Positions 10,996-19,783 are shown, counted from the first letter of the stretch. The stretch: 64,000 nt of DNA from Gulbenkiania mobilis (GCA_004346645.1 SMDA01000001.1:310001-374000); one strand, 5' to 3'. Notes: generated by a model from the letters alone, not told the origin. Numbers and translations: made by a program.

Positions 10996-11023
10996 TTGAC
11001 AGCAGAGCCCGAAGCCTTATAAT
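10996..11023 (+). promoter_or_regulatory. Consensus sigma-70 promoter of the tRNA-Gly/Cys/Leu operon
   Basis: TTGACA, 16 bases, TATAAT: both hexamers are perfect. It begins a few bases after the pgsA stop and sits about 48 bases before the first tRNA. Confidence 0.85.
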
Positions 11024-11071
11024 TCGCACTCTCGCTGCAGCCGATAAGCCGCAGCGACGCTGCAGAGACAT

Positions 11072-11147
11072 GCGGGAATAGCTCAGTTGGTAGAGCGCAA
11101 CCTTGCCAAGGTTGAGGTCGCGAGTTCGAGCCTCGTTTCCCGCTCCA
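11072..11147 (+). tRNA. tRNA-Gly (GCC), first copy
   Basis: A 76-base cloverleaf with acceptor GCGGGAA/TTCCCGC, anticodon GCC (loop CTTGCCAAG), T-loop GTTCGAG and encoded CCA. Identical to the next two copies. Confidence 0.97.
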
Positions 11148-11174
11148 AAAACTCTTGCAGCAGTATTTTGCGAT

Positions 11175-11250
11175 GCGGGAATAGCTCAGTTGGTAGAGCG
11201 CAACCTTGCCAAGGTTGAGGTCGCGAGTTCGAGCCTCGTTTCCCGCTCCA
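11175..11250 (+). tRNA. tRNA-Gly (GCC), second copy
   Basis: Identical in sequence to the copy at 11072, separated by a 27-base spacer. Encoded CCA present. Confidence 0.97.
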
Positions 11251-11275
11251 AGTCCCTGCCGCAGCAGTTTACAAT

Positions 11276-11351
11276 GCGGGAATAGCTCAGTTGGTAGAGC
11301 GCAACCTTGCCAAGGTTGAGGTCGCGAGTTCGAGCCTCGTTTCCCGCTCCA
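11276..11351 (+). tRNA. tRNA-Gly (GCC), third copy
   Basis: Third identical copy. The spacers before copies two and three are related (GCAGCAGT near both), so the array probably grew by tandem duplication. Confidence 0.97.
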
Positions 11352-11391
11352 GAATACGCACGTTGCCGGCATCGCCGGTGCGCCAGATCAT

Positions 11392-11465
11392 GGCGGGGTG
11401 GCAGAGTGGTTATGCAGCGGCCTGCAAAGCCGTGGACGCCGGTTCGATTCCGACCCCCGCCTCCA
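11392..11465 (+). tRNA. tRNA-Cys (GCA)
   Basis: 74 bases, acceptor GGCGGGG/CCCCGCC, anticodon loop CTGCAAA with anticodon GCA, CCA encoded. Confidence 0.96.
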
Positions 11466-11497
11466 GTTAGTCAGTACGACCCTTGTTGTTACCTTGC

Positions 11498-11585
11498 GCC
11501 CGGGTGGTGAAATGGTAGACACAGCGGACTTAAAATCCGCCGACGCGAAAGCGTCGTGCCGGTTCGAGTCCGGCTCCGGGCACCA
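11498..11585 (+). tRNA. tRNA-Leu (TAA)
   Basis: 88 bases with a long variable arm (CGACGC-GAAA-GCGTCG). Anticodon TAA in loop CTTAAAA, acceptor GCCCGGG/TCCGGGC, CCA encoded. Confidence 0.96.
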
Positions 11586-11600
11586 AGCACACAAGCAGAC

Positions 11601-11635
11601 AACCCGCATGCCTCTGGCTGCGGGTTTCGTTTTTT
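11601..11635 (+). terminator. Terminator of the tRNA operon
   Basis: Stem AACCCGCA / TGCGGGTT followed by TCGTTTTTT. Confidence 0.8.
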
Positions 11636-11804
11636 ACCCGGCCCAGAGGGCCGGAGTCTCCTCTTTTACGGCGTGGCGGCTGCTCTTGCAGGTGGCAACA
11701 CCCCGCGCCGTGGTTTATCATGACCCTTTCGCCGTCAAGGCTTCGCATGGCGTTGCTGAGCCCCGGACTGCTTGTCTGACCGCTTTTACGGATTGTTTCG
11801 ATTG

Positions 11805-12215
11805 ATGAAGACCCCGAATGAAACGGCACTGGGCGCGGCCCTCAAGTCCGCCGTACAGAGCCTGAGCAAGAAAAAACAGACGGAGATGATTGCCGACCAC
11901 ATCTACGGCAAGTTTGACGTCTTCAAGCAGTTCCGTCCGCTGGCGCTGGGCATTCATGAAAGCCTGATCGCGGCTCTGCCGCAGTTCGATGCTGCCCTGA
12001 TCTCGCGCGTGGTTGCCAATCACTGCCGCAAGCCGCGTTACCTCAAGGCCCTGGCCCGGGGCGGCAAGCGCTTCGATCTGGCCGGCAAGCCCACGGGGCA
12101 GGTTACTGCCGAGGAGAAGGCCGCCGCCGAGAAAATGGTGACGCCCAAGGCCGAGGCGGTGCCTGCCGCAGCGGAAACTCCGGCTCCGGCTGCCGAGGGC
12201 AGTGCGGCCGAGTAA
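11805..12215 (+). CDS. proQ: ProQ/FinO-family RNA chaperone
   Basis: A 136-residue RNA-binding protein. Residues 1-90 form a FinO/ProQ domain (ALGAALKSAVQ..., FKQFRPLALGIHE, ISRVVANHCRKPRYLKAL), followed by a short Ala/Pro/Glu-rich disordered tail. Such near-minimal ProQ proteins, without the E. coli C-terminal Tudor domain, are known from Neisseria, where they bind many mRNAs and sRNAs through 3' terminator hairpins. I start at ATG 11805 (MKTPNETALG). It is monocistronic with its own terminator. Confidence 0.9.
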   Translation: MKTPNETALGAALKSAVQSLSKKKQTEMIADHIYGKFDVFKQFRPLALGIHESLIAALPQFDAALISRVVANHCRKPRYLKALARGGKRFDLAGKPTGQVTAEEKAAAEKMVTPKAEAVPAAAETPAPAAEGSAAE

Positions 12216-12238
12216 GCCGTCGGACCCCGCGTCTCCCC

Positions 12239-12267
12239 CCCCCGCCACCTGGCGGGGGTTTTGTTTT
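12239..12267 (+). terminator. Terminator of proQ
   Basis: Stem CCCCCGCC / GGCGGGGG with an ACCT loop, then TTTTGTTTT. The left arm is part of a run of nine C. Confidence 0.85.
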
Positions 12268-12297
12268 GTCTGTCGGGCACGTCCCTTGATGACAGCA

Positions 12298-12321
12298 AGG
12301 TACCGGCAGGTGCCGGTACCT
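12298..12321. promoter_or_regulatory. Perfect inverted repeat upstream of chaB
   Basis: Two 11-base arms, AGGTACCGGCA and TGCCGGTACCT, surround a central GG. The element ends two bases before the chaB ribosome-binding site (AAGGAGA). It could be an operator for a dimeric regulator or, as RNA, a hairpin touching the ribosome-binding site. Confidence 0.5.
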
Positions 12322-12334
12322 CAAGGAGACTTCC

Positions 12335-12526
12335 ATGCTGCACAAGACACTGGCCGATATTCCTGCGGCCCAGATCGACCAGTACGACACCCACCAGAAG
12401 CATGCCTTCATCGAAGCGCTCAACCATGCCTTTGACGAGTATGAGGGCGATGAAGGCAAGGCCTACGCGGTGGCACACAGCGCGGCCAAGCAGGCTGGGC
12501 GCAAGGAAGCGCGCGAGAAGGACTAA
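12335..12526 (+). CDS. chaB: ChaB-family protein
   Basis: A 63-residue acidic protein resembling ChaB (PF06150): a K-x-LADIP start, a central HQKHAFIEALNHAFDEYEGDE helix pair and an A-x-AVAHSAAKQAG end. In E. coli ChaB is described as a regulator of the ChaA cation/proton antiporter; in other bacteria the domain occurs in stress proteins. No chaA is nearby. A perfect inverted repeat and a good ribosome-binding site precede it. An uptake-like element follows at 12577. Confidence 0.8.
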   Translation: MLHKTLADIPAAQIDQYDTHQKHAFIEALNHAFDEYEGDEGKAYAVAHSAAKQAGRKEAREKD

Positions 12527-12576
12527 CAGCCACCCTGGAGTGGGCCCGACTTTCGCGTGATGCCGTTCCATGGCAA

Positions 12577-12587
12577 GGTTGGCCGAA
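12577..12587 (+). repeat. Uptake-like element, copy 5
   Basis: Exact 11-mer in the gap between chaB and the glycerate kinase gene; flanks AA upstream and purine G downstream. Confidence 0.85.
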
Positions 12588-12610
12588 GCACGTTGTAAGG
12601 AAAAGGTTTC

Positions 12611-13747
12611 ATGCGCTGGGTGATCGCTCCCGATTCTTTCAAGGGGTCGCTGTCTGCTGCCAAGGTGGCAGCAGCGTTGGCTCGCGGCATTGCACGGGTG
12701 GACCCGAGTGCCGAGCTGCTGCTGCGGCCCATGGCTGATGGCGGGGAAGGCACGCTCGAAGCGCTGTGCGCGGCCGGACTGGGCCAGTGGCGGCACGCGC
12801 GGGTGGCCGGGGTGGACGGTACAGTCCGTCCCGTGCGGTGGCTAGGTCTTGAGGATGGCGCAGCAGTGGTCGAGGTGGCGGAAGTGGTGGGGCTACCCGA
12901 TGCGGGTGGTACCCGGCCGGGGCAACGGTCGACGGTGGGCGTGGGTGCGCTGATTCGGGCTGTACTGGACACAGGCTGCCGCAGGATCCTGATTGGTCTG
13001 GGTGGTTCGAGTACCACTGATGGGGGCGCGGGCTGCCTGGTCGCACTGGGGGCACGGCTTCTGGATTCGCTGGGCCAGGAGGTGGCTCCGGTTCCGGAGG
13101 CGCTTGTCCACCTGCACCGGGTGGAGCTTTCCGGCCTGGATGCGCGGCTGGCCAGGGTGCAATGGACGGTCCTGTCCGACGTGGGGAACCCGCTGACCGG
13201 CCCTGAGGGCGCGGCCCGGGTGTTTGGACCGCAGAAGGGTGTGGCTTCCCATGAGCTGGAGGCCTTCGATGCAGCGCTCGCGCACTGGGCACGTCAAGCC
13301 GAGCAGGCCTTCGGCCAACGTTGTGCCCACTTGCCCGGCAGTGGTGCCGCAGGCGGCCTGGGCTTTGCGCTGCGACTGCTGGGTGGGCAGGTGGAGAGTG
13401 GAGCCGCGGTCGTGGCACGCCTTACAGGGGTGGAAGCGGCCATTGCCGGGGCCGACTGGGTGCTCACTGGCGAAGGACGCAGCGATGGGCAGACTCTTCA
13501 CGGCAAGGCCCCCGCCCGGGTGGCCACCCTGGCGCGGGAGGCGGGCGTACCCGTATCCCTTTTGTCCGGTGGCCTGGACCGTCAGGCGCTGTCCGCTTTG
13601 CTGGATCAGTTCGACGGCTGCTTTTCGATCCAGCCTGGTCCGGCCACGCTGGAGGAGGCCTTGGCGCATACCGAAGACAACCTGTCCCAGACCGCTGCCG
13701 CCTTGGCGCAGGTGATACTGGCCAATCGGCCCCTGCGCAAGCCTTAG
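12611..13747 (+). CDS. Glycerate kinase
   Basis: A 378-residue kinase of the GarK/GlxK family, which phosphorylates D-glycerate (2-phosphoglycerate in the characterised E. coli enzymes). The N-terminus IAPDSFKGSLSA and the segments MADGGEGT (near 42), GLGGSSTTDGGAG (near 128) and LTGEGRSDGQT (near 288) are the family signatures in order. Length is normal. It stands alone, with no tartronate semialdehyde reductase or glyoxylate genes beside it, so the pathway context is not visible here. Confidence 0.93.
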   Translation: MRWVIAPDSFKGSLSAAKVAAALARGIARVDPSAELLLRPMADGGEGTLEALCAAGLGQWRHARVAGVDGTVRPVRWLGLEDGAAVVEVAEVVGLPDAGGTRPGQRSTVGVGALIRAVLDTGCRRILIGLGGSSTTDGGAGCLVALGARLLDSLGQEVAPVPEALVHLHRVELSGLDARLARVQWTVLSDVGNPLTGPEGAARVFGPQKGVASHELEAFDAALAHWARQAEQAFGQRCAHLPGSGAAGGLGFALRLLGGQVESGAAVVARLTGVEAAIAGADWVLTGEGRSDGQTLHGKAPARVATLAREAGVPVSLLSGGLDRQALSALLDQFDGCFSIQPGPATLEEALAHTEDNLSQTAAALAQVILANRPLRKP

Positions 13748-13777
13748 CCTCCGCAACGGCTGTGACCGCCTGTTTTT

Positions 13778-13827
13778 ATCTTATAACCAGTCATTCTTGG
13801 CCGGTTATGCCTTATGCCGTATAAGAT
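13778..13827 (+). promoter_or_regulatory. cysK promoter inside nested inverted repeats
   Basis: A sigma-70 match TTGGCC - 17 bases - TATAAG lies at 13797-13825. It is enclosed by an outer inverted repeat ATCTTATA / TATAAGAT (13778-13785, 13820-13827) and an inner ATAACC / GGTTAT pair. The position fits control by a LysR-type activator such as CysB, which is an inference. Confidence 0.5.
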
Positions 13828-13873
13828 TGAAACTTGGCGGGGCGTTCTGCCCGCACCCTTCAGGAGAATTCGC

Positions 13874-14806
<933 letters not shown>

Positions 14807-14871
14807 AGGGAGCTGGGCGTGCTTGCCGCGCTCCGTTCCCATGCCCGGGGCGGCCTCTTACAATCGGTAGC

Positions 14872-15336
14872 ATGAAAGCGCTCATACCGATTGCTGCGGC
14901 CGCCCTGTTCCTGTCCGGTTGTGCCGCCCTCGACACCGCCCCGCCTGCGCCCGCTCGGCCGCAGCGCCCGGTCCCCGTAACCCCCTCGGTGCCCAAGCAG
15001 AGCAATGCCGACCGACTGCTGCAGGAAGCCGGGCGTCTGGCCGACCGCATCAAGTCCGGCCAGATCAGCCGTGCCGGCGCTGCAGACGAACTGAACCGTC
15101 TGCGCCTGCGACTGGTGGGCGCCAATGCGGTGGATGACAACACCTTCGCGCTCTATCGCCAGATTGCCGTCCAGCGCGACCGTGGGGTGATCGGTGCCGA
15201 CGAGGCTCAAAGCCGCATGGAAGCACGCTTGCGCGACTGGCTGCGCCGTTGGCCGAAATATACCCCCAAGCCTGCGGACCCGGCCTTTACGCAGTTCCTT
15301 CTGAAGCTGTATCGTCTACCGCCTCTGGGTTACTGA
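14872..15336 (+). CDS. Putative lipoprotein
   Basis: A 154-residue exported protein with a signal peptide and lipobox (FLSGC, Cys near residue 16), a Pro-rich linker and a helical domain rich in Leu/Arg. I do not recognise a family. The stop lies 14 bases before ychJ, so the two may be cotranscribed. The likely place is the inner face of the outer membrane, since the residue after the lipobox Cys is Ala rather than Asp. Confidence 0.8.
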   Translation: MKALIPIAAAALFLSGCAALDTAPPAPARPQRPVPVTPSVPKQSNADRLLQEAGRLADRIKSGQISRAGAADELNRLRLRLVGANAVDDNTFALYRQIAVQRDRGVIGADEAQSRMEARLRDWLRRWPKYTPKPADPAFTQFLLKLYRLPPLGY

Positions 15337-15350
15337 CGCCACTCTCTTCA

Positions 15351-15767
15351 ATGAAACCGAATGCCTCATCCGGTACGGGCTGCCCCTGCGGGCGGCCCGT
15401 GCCCTTTGACGCCTGCTGCGGGCGCTACCTGCCCCCGGAGGCTGCGCCCGCTCCCACGGCCGAGGCCCTGATGCGCTCGCGCTACAGTGCCTACGTGATG
15501 GGCAACGAGCCTTATCTTATGGCCACTTGGCATGCCACGACGCGGCCAGAAAGACTCGGCTTGGCCGACGAGCAGCCCCGGCCGCGCTGGCTGGGACTGA
15601 GCATCGTGCGGAGCGAGGGCGGACAGAACACGGATACGCACGGTCTGGTCGAGTTCGTGGCACGGTACAAGATCCAGGGCCGTGCCTTTCGCCTGCATGA
15701 AACCAGTCGCTTCCTTAAGGAGGATGGTCGCTGGTGGTATGTGGATGGAGATCTGCAGGACTCGTAA
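15351..15767 (+). CDS. ychJ: YchJ-family protein (UPF0225)
   Basis: A 138-residue YchJ-type protein with an N-terminal metal-binding Cys cluster (CPCGRPVPFDACCGRY, residues 11-26), the PTAEALMRSRYSAYV segment and a FVARYKIQGR...SRF C-terminal half with an NTF2-like fold. It lacks the second, C-terminal SEC-C motif of E. coli YchJ (152 residues). Function unknown; the Cys cluster suggests zinc binding. Confidence 0.88.
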   Translation: MKPNASSGTGCPCGRPVPFDACCGRYLPPEAAPAPTAEALMRSRYSAYVMGNEPYLMATWHATTRPERLGLADEQPRPRWLGLSIVRSEGGQNTDTHGLVEFVARYKIQGRAFRLHETSRFLKEDGRWWYVDGDLQDS

Positions 15768-15883
15768 AAAAGTCTGTTTTTTGCCTAAAGGGCTTGTGTT
15801 GGGTCAATTGCGCCCAGCCGGAGGCTTGTCTTAACGCACCTGGCGGCTAGGCTGCAGAGTGGAACCCGTGCAAGGAGACCACC

Positions 15884-16198
15884 ATGAACCCCGCCGCCCT
15901 GAACGTATTGCTCCTGCGGCTGGAGAGCCTGCATGAAGCGCAGGACAGCGCCTTGGCCCTGCCCGGCGATCTGTCCGATTGCCACTGGCTGCACACACCG
16001 CTCGATCACGAAACTTGTGCCCGGTTGACTGGGCTGGCCAGCGTGTTCGGCTGCGAGCCTGCGGTGCTGGCCACCGCCGTGCTCAAGGCCGCGCTGGCCG
16101 ATCTGGTCGGCGGGCTCGAGCACGATATGGATGCCTGGGCCGACTGTGCCTGCGAGAGCCTGCTCGACCCGGCGCGCATTGCCTCCGAAGCCATATGA
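15884..16198 (+). CDS. Hypothetical protein
   Basis: A 104-residue soluble acidic protein with a reasonable ribosome-binding site (AAGGAG) and a terminator after it. It contains five Cys, among them ETCARL, FGC and a DCACES cluster, but no known metal motif. I do not recognise it. The 116 bases before it hold no gene. Confidence 0.65.
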   Translation: MNPAALNVLLLRLESLHEAQDSALALPGDLSDCHWLHTPLDHETCARLTGLASVFGCEPAVLATAVLKAALADLVGGLEHDMDAWADCACESLLDPARIASEAI

Positions 16199-16222
16199 TC
16201 CTCACCCCTCCGGCATTAGAAG

Positions 16223-16248
16223 AAGGGCGCCCGCAGGCGCCCTTTTCC
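16223..16248. terminator. Bidirectional terminator
   Basis: AAGGGCGCC / GGCGCCCTT around a CGCA loop with TTTT after it, between the convergent 15884 gene and gpx. Confidence 0.8.
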
Positions 16249-16263
16249 TTTTCTTTTCCGGCT

Positions 16264-16755
16264 TCAGGGCGTCTCCGCCAAGCAGCGGGTGATGGCTTCG
16301 GCCAACCTCTCGGGGGGCGTGATTGGCGCAAAGCGTGCCACCACCTCGCCGCGACGGTTTACCAGAAACTTGGTGAAATTCCACTTGATCGCGCGGGTAC
16401 CCAGCACGCCCGGTTTATGCTGCTTGAGGTAGACCCACAGGGGATGGGCGCCCGGCCCGTTGACCTCGCACTTGGCGGCCAAGACAAAGCTGACTCCGTA
16501 GTTCTTCTGGCAGAAGGCCCCGATCTGTGCGTCCGTCAGCGGTTCCTGCGCACGAAACTGGTTGCAGGGAAAACCGACCACCTCCAGCCCTTGCGGGTGA
16601 AAGCGCTGGTGCAGTCGTTCCAGCCCACCCAGCTGGCCTGTGAAGCCGCAAGCGCTGGCCGTGTTCACCAGTAGCAGCACCTTGCCACGCCACGCCCCGG
16701 TATCCAGCGGCGTGCCGTCCAGACCTTGCACGGGGAAATCGTAGGGCGTGCTCAT
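16264..16755 (-). CDS. gpx: Glutathione peroxidase (Cys type)
   Basis: A 163-residue thiol peroxidase of the GPx/BtuE family reducing hydroperoxides. The catalytic motif NTASACGFTGQ has Cys where animal enzymes have selenocysteine. GFPCNQF and WNFTKFLV complete the Cys-Gln-Trp-Asn tetrad. ATG 16755 gives the usual short N-terminus MSTPYDF. An uptake-like element near the end reads R-L-A-E (16297-16307). Confidence 0.92.
   Translation of the reverse strand: MSTPYDFPVQGLDGTPLDTGAWRGKVLLLVNTASACGFTGQLGGLERLHQRFHPQGLEVVGFPCNQFRAQEPLTDAQIGAFCQKNYGVSFVLAAKCEVNGPGAHPLWVYLKQHKPGVLGTRAIKWNFTKFLVNRRGEVVARFAPITPPERLAEAITRCLAETP
16297..16307 (-). repeat. Uptake-like element, copy 6
   Basis: Exact 11-mer near the 3' end of gpx, sense orientation, read R-L-A-E; downstream purine G. 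Confidence 0.85.
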
Positions 16756-16805
16756 ATGCGGCGGTTTCTCCATGTGCGGGGCGGCCTCCTCCCGGTGTAC
16801 AACGG

Positions 16806-16849
16806 ACAAAAAAAGGGACGAAGCGGCAAGGGGGAACCGCGACGTCCCT
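16806..16849 (-). terminator. Terminator downstream of dcd
   Basis: On the minus strand AGGGACG...CGTCCCT with an inner CGCGG/CCGC stem ends in TTTTTTT. It lies 140 bases after dcd and before gpx. Confidence 0.7.
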
Positions 16850-16988
16850 CGAAGAAACGGCTTGCTGTGCCTGGATGGCTGCCACCGGGAGGTCTGCAGG
16901 CCAATCCTGTTTCATCGTAGGACACCGTTGTCAAAAAGCGAGGCAAACCCGTTAAAAGCGTTGCAAATGATGCTGAAGGCTGACGGCC

Positions 16989-17558
16989 TCAGGGGCGGGG
17001 CAGGGTAACGCCGTGCTGACCCATATACTTGCCGGCCCGGTCGCGATAAGAGACGTCGCACTCCTCGTCGGACTCAAAGAACAGGACCTGGGCCACGCCC
17101 TCGTTGGCGTAGATCTTTGCCGGCAGCGGCGTGGTGTTGGAGAACTCCAACGTCACATAGCCTTCCCACTCCGGTTCGAAGGGGGTCACGTTGACGATGA
17201 TGCCGCAGCGGGCATAGGTGGACTTTCCGAGGCACACGGTCAGCACGTTGCGCGGAATCCGGAAGTATTCCACCGTGCGTGCCAGCGCGAAGGAGTTTGG
17301 GGGGATCAGGCAGTAGCCTTTGCCCGAGACTTCCACGAACGATTGCGGATCGAAGTTCTTGGGGTCGACGATGGTGCTGTTGATGTTGGTAAAGACCTTG
17401 AATTCGTCCGCGCAGCGGATGTCGTAGCCATAACTGGAGGTGCCGTAGGAGATCACCTTGCCTTGCGGGCCCTGCTTGACCTGGTTGGGTTCGAAGGGTT
17501 CGATCATGCCGTGCGCTTCGGCCATGCGCCGGATCCACTTGTCGGACTTGATGCTCAT
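16989..17558 (-). CDS. dcd: dCTP deaminase
   Basis: A 189-residue trimeric enzyme deaminating dCTP to dUTP, the start of the dTTP route in many Gram-negatives. [22 protein letters not shown], the catalytic region [13 protein letters not shown] and the C-terminal GKYMGQHGV are all conserved. ATG 17558 is the canonical start. It is divergent from feoAB. Confidence 0.96.
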   Translation of the reverse strand: MSIKSDKWIRRMAEAHGMIEPFEPNQVKQGPQGKVISYGTSSYGYDIRCADEFKVFTNINSTIVDPKNFDPQSFVEVSGKGYCLIPPNSFALARTVEYFRIPRNVLTVCLGKSTYARCGIIVNVTPFEPEWEGYVTLEFSNTTPLPAKIYANEGVAQVLFFESDEECDVSYRDRAGKYMGQHGVTLPRP

Positions 17559-17677
17559 CGTTTCTTTTCCGTATCGGTAGTTGCCCGGGATTCTACCGTG
17601 CGCACCCTGAAGCGTCATCCGGCCCGAGGCCCACTTGAGACAGGTCATGAAGTGACAGTTTTGCTCATTCTAGAATT

Positions 17678-17696
17678 GCGAATTATCCGTATTCGC
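17678..17696. promoter_or_regulatory. Candidate operator upstream of feoA
   Basis: A 19-base dyad, GCGAAT-7-ATTCGC, in an AT-rich stretch 15 bases before feoA. Length and position suit a Fur site, but the match to the Fur consensus is modest; an anaerobic regulator is the alternative. Confidence 0.35.
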
Positions 17697-17710
17697 GAAA
17701 AGCCTCTCTC

Positions 17711-17938
17711 ATGACGCTCGATCTTCTCGGCCCCGGGGCCATGGCGCGGGTGGTGTGCCTGCATCTGGATGACACCACTCGCCGGCGGGTGGCCGCCTTT
17801 GGCCTGCTGGAAAACGCCGACCTGCGGCTGATGCGCCGTGCCGCTTTTGGCGGTCCGCTGGTGCTGGCCATCGGTACCACCCAGTTTTTGCTGCGCCAGA
17901 GCCTGGCCAGGCAGATCGAGGTGGAGGTACGGTCATGA
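17711..17938 (+). CDS. feoA: Ferrous iron transport protein A
   Basis: A 75-residue cytoplasmic SH3-like FeoA domain protein. It has the expected small size, the basic FGLLENADLRLMRRAAFGGPL segment split over two strands, and ends four bases into feoB (ATGA). FeoA supports FeoB-mediated Fe(II) uptake. Confidence 0.88.
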   Translation: MTLDLLGPGAMARVVCLHLDDTTRRRVAAFGLLENADLRLMRRAAFGGPLVLAIGTTQFLLRQSLARQIEVEVRS

Positions 17939-19707
17939 AGCGTTTTGCCCTGATCGGCCTGCCGAATACGGGCAAGTCCACGTTGTTCAACCGGCTGACC
18001 GGGCTGTCCCAGCGTGTGGGCAACTGGCCCGGGCTGACGGTGGAGCTCGCCCGGGCACGCCTGCTCTTGGGCGGACAGATGGTGGAGCTGGTGGACCTGC
18101 CTGGCGCCAACGACCTGACCGGCTACACCGACGACGAGGCTGTAGTGCGCGAGGTACTGGCCGGCACGGCCTTTGACGCGGTGGTGCTGGTGGTCAACGC
18201 GGCGCAGCTGGACCGTCAGTTGCCGCTGGCCCTGCAGGTACAGGCTACCGGACTGCCTTGTCTGCTGGTGCTCAACATGGCCGACGAGGCCGAGCTGCTG
18301 GGGATCCGCGTGGATGCGGCAGGGTTGGCCGAAGCCCTCGGCTGCGCCACGGTGCTGGTGTCGGCCCGGCGTATGCAGGGCTGGCCGGCCCTTACCGATG
18401 CCCTCAACCGTCTGGCCGCGGGGGACAGGCCGGCAGGCTTTGCCCGGCTTGATGCCCTGCCCGAGCATCTCGAAGCCGTAGCGCGGACACGGTCGGTGCT
18501 CGGCAGCGGTCTCTGGCAGGCCCCTGTCCAGCTGCCGGCCCGGCTCACCGACCGTTTCGATGCTTGGCTGATGCACCCGTGGGCCGGGCTGGGGCTGTTT
18601 GCGTTGATCATGGCCTTGGTGTTCAACCTGACCTATCTGGTCGGCACGCCGCTGCAGACACTGGCCGGGGACCTGCTCGGCACGGTGAAGGATAGTCTCC
18701 TGGCGCCGGCGCTCTCGTCGCTACCGGTCATCGTGCAGAGCCTGCTGCTGGACGGCCTCTGGGAAGGGGTGAGCACCGTGCTGACCTTCGTCCCCATCCT
18801 GTTCGTGTTTTTCATCCTCATGGCGCTGGTGGAAGACAGCGGCTACCTTGCGCGCGCTGCCTATCTCACCGATGCGCTGATGGTGCGTCTGGGGCTCGAT
18901 GGGCGGGGGTTCGTGATGCAGCTAATGGGCTTTGGCTGCAATGTCCCGGCCATTCTGGGCACCCGGGTCATGCGCGAACGCAACCAGCGCCTGCTGTCGA
19001 TGCTGGTGATCCCCTTCTCGCTGTGTTCGGCGCGCCTGCAAGTGGTGATGTTTTTCGTCAGCGTGCTGTTCGCGCCCGGCTGGGCCCCCTGGGTCCTGAC
19101 GGGCTTTTATCTGCTGAGCCTTGCGGTGGCCGCCGGGACAGCCTGGCTGTTCAAGCATCGCTATCCTGCGTGCGAGGCCTACCTTCTGGAGGTGCCGCCT
19201 TACCGCCTCCCGGGCATCGGGCATGTGCTCACCCGTGCCTACGGCGAGGTGCGGGCTTTCCTCCAGCTGGCGTCGTCCTTCATCCTGGGTGGTGTTTTGC
19301 TTGTGTGGCTGCTCACGCATGTGCCCGCTGGCGCGCAGGGCACGCTGGCCGATGCGCTGGGTACCCTGTTTGCGCCACTGCTCGACCCGATCGGTATCCG
19401 GCACGAGATGGCCGTGGCGCTTATTTTGGGCTTCGTCGCCAAGGAAATCCTGCTGGGTGCGCTGGCTGTGGTCTACGGCGTGAGCGATGCGGGTCTGGCC
19501 TCTGCCATCCTGCATCAGGTCGATCCGATTTCCGGTATCAGCTTCCTGATTTTCGCGCTGGTGTATGTGCCCTGCCTGTCCACGGTGGCCGCCATCCGGC
19601 GCGAATCCGGTTCCCGTGCTTTCGCCGCCCTGTCCGTGGCTTGGTCGATCTCGCTGGCCTGGCTGCTCAGCTTTGCCTTTTATCAGGGGGCGCGGTACTG
19701 GTTCTAG
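17935..19707 (+). CDS. feoB: Ferrous iron transporter FeoB (short form)
   Basis: A 590-residue inner-membrane Fe(II) transporter with an N-terminal G domain: G1 GLPNTGKST, G2 region NWPGLTVE, G3 DLPG, G4 NMAD, G5 SAR. Two Gate domains and about eight membrane segments follow from residue 205, including CSARLQV. It is clearly shorter than E. coli FeoB (773), mostly through a reduced linker and C-terminus. No feoC follows. bfr is next, giving an iron uptake and storage cluster. An uptake-like element lies at 18323. Confidence 0.93.
   Translation: MKRFALIGLPNTGKSTLFNRLTGLSQRVGNWPGLTVELARARLLLGGQMVELVDLPGANDLTGYTDDEAVVREVLAGTAFDAVVLVVNAAQLDRQLPLALQVQATGLPCLLVLNMADEAELLGIRVDAAGLAEALGCATVLVSARRMQGWPALTDALNRLAAGDRPAGFARLDALPEHLEAVARTRSVLGSGLWQAPVQLPARLTDRFDAWLMHPWAGLGLFALIMALVFNLTYLVGTPLQTLAGDLLGTVKDSLLAPALSSLPVIVQSLLLDGLWEGVSTVLTFVPILFVFFILMALVEDSGYLARAAYLTDALMVRLGLDGRGFVMQLMGFGCNVPAILGTRVMRERNQRLLSMLVIPFSLCSARLQVVMFFVSVLFAPGWAPWVLTGFYLLSLAVAAGTAWLFKHRYPACEAYLLEVPPYRLPGIGHVLTRAYGEVRAFLQLASSFILGGVLLVWLLTHVPAGAQGTLADALGTLFAPLLDPIGIRHEMAVALILGFVAKEILLGALAVVYGVSDAGLASAILHQVDPISGISFLIFALVYVPCLSTVAAIRRESGSRAFAALSVAWSISLAWLLSFAFYQGARYWF
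18323..18333 (+). repeat. Uptake-like element, copy 7
   Basis: Exact 11-mer inside feoB, sense orientation, read G-L-A-E; downstream purine G. Confidence 0.85.
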
Positions 19708-19717
19708 GTTGGCCGAA
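19707..19717 (+). repeat. Uptake-like element, copy 8
   Basis: Exact 11-mer starting on the last base of the feoB stop codon; it also supplies the putative -35 of bfr. Confidence 0.85.
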
Positions 19718-19737
19718 ACGGCGCCAGCGCCTAAAAT
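19709..19737 (+). promoter_or_regulatory. Probable bfr promoter overlapping the uptake-like element
   Basis: TTGGCC (from the 11-mer), 17 bases, TAAAAT. The -10 is good and the -35 keeps TTG. Confidence 0.5.
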
Positions 19738-19783
19738 GACATTTTGGTCCGCAAGGGCCGCTACCGTACGCAAAGGAACGAGC

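Noticed and set aside
11072-11351. Regular repeats resembling a CRISPR array
   Set aside because: The repeats are three identical, complete tRNA-Gly genes with CCA ends and short related spacers.
12235-12243. Run of nine C as a phase-variable tract
   Set aside because: It lies after the proQ stop and forms part of the terminator stem, so slippage would not alter a protein.
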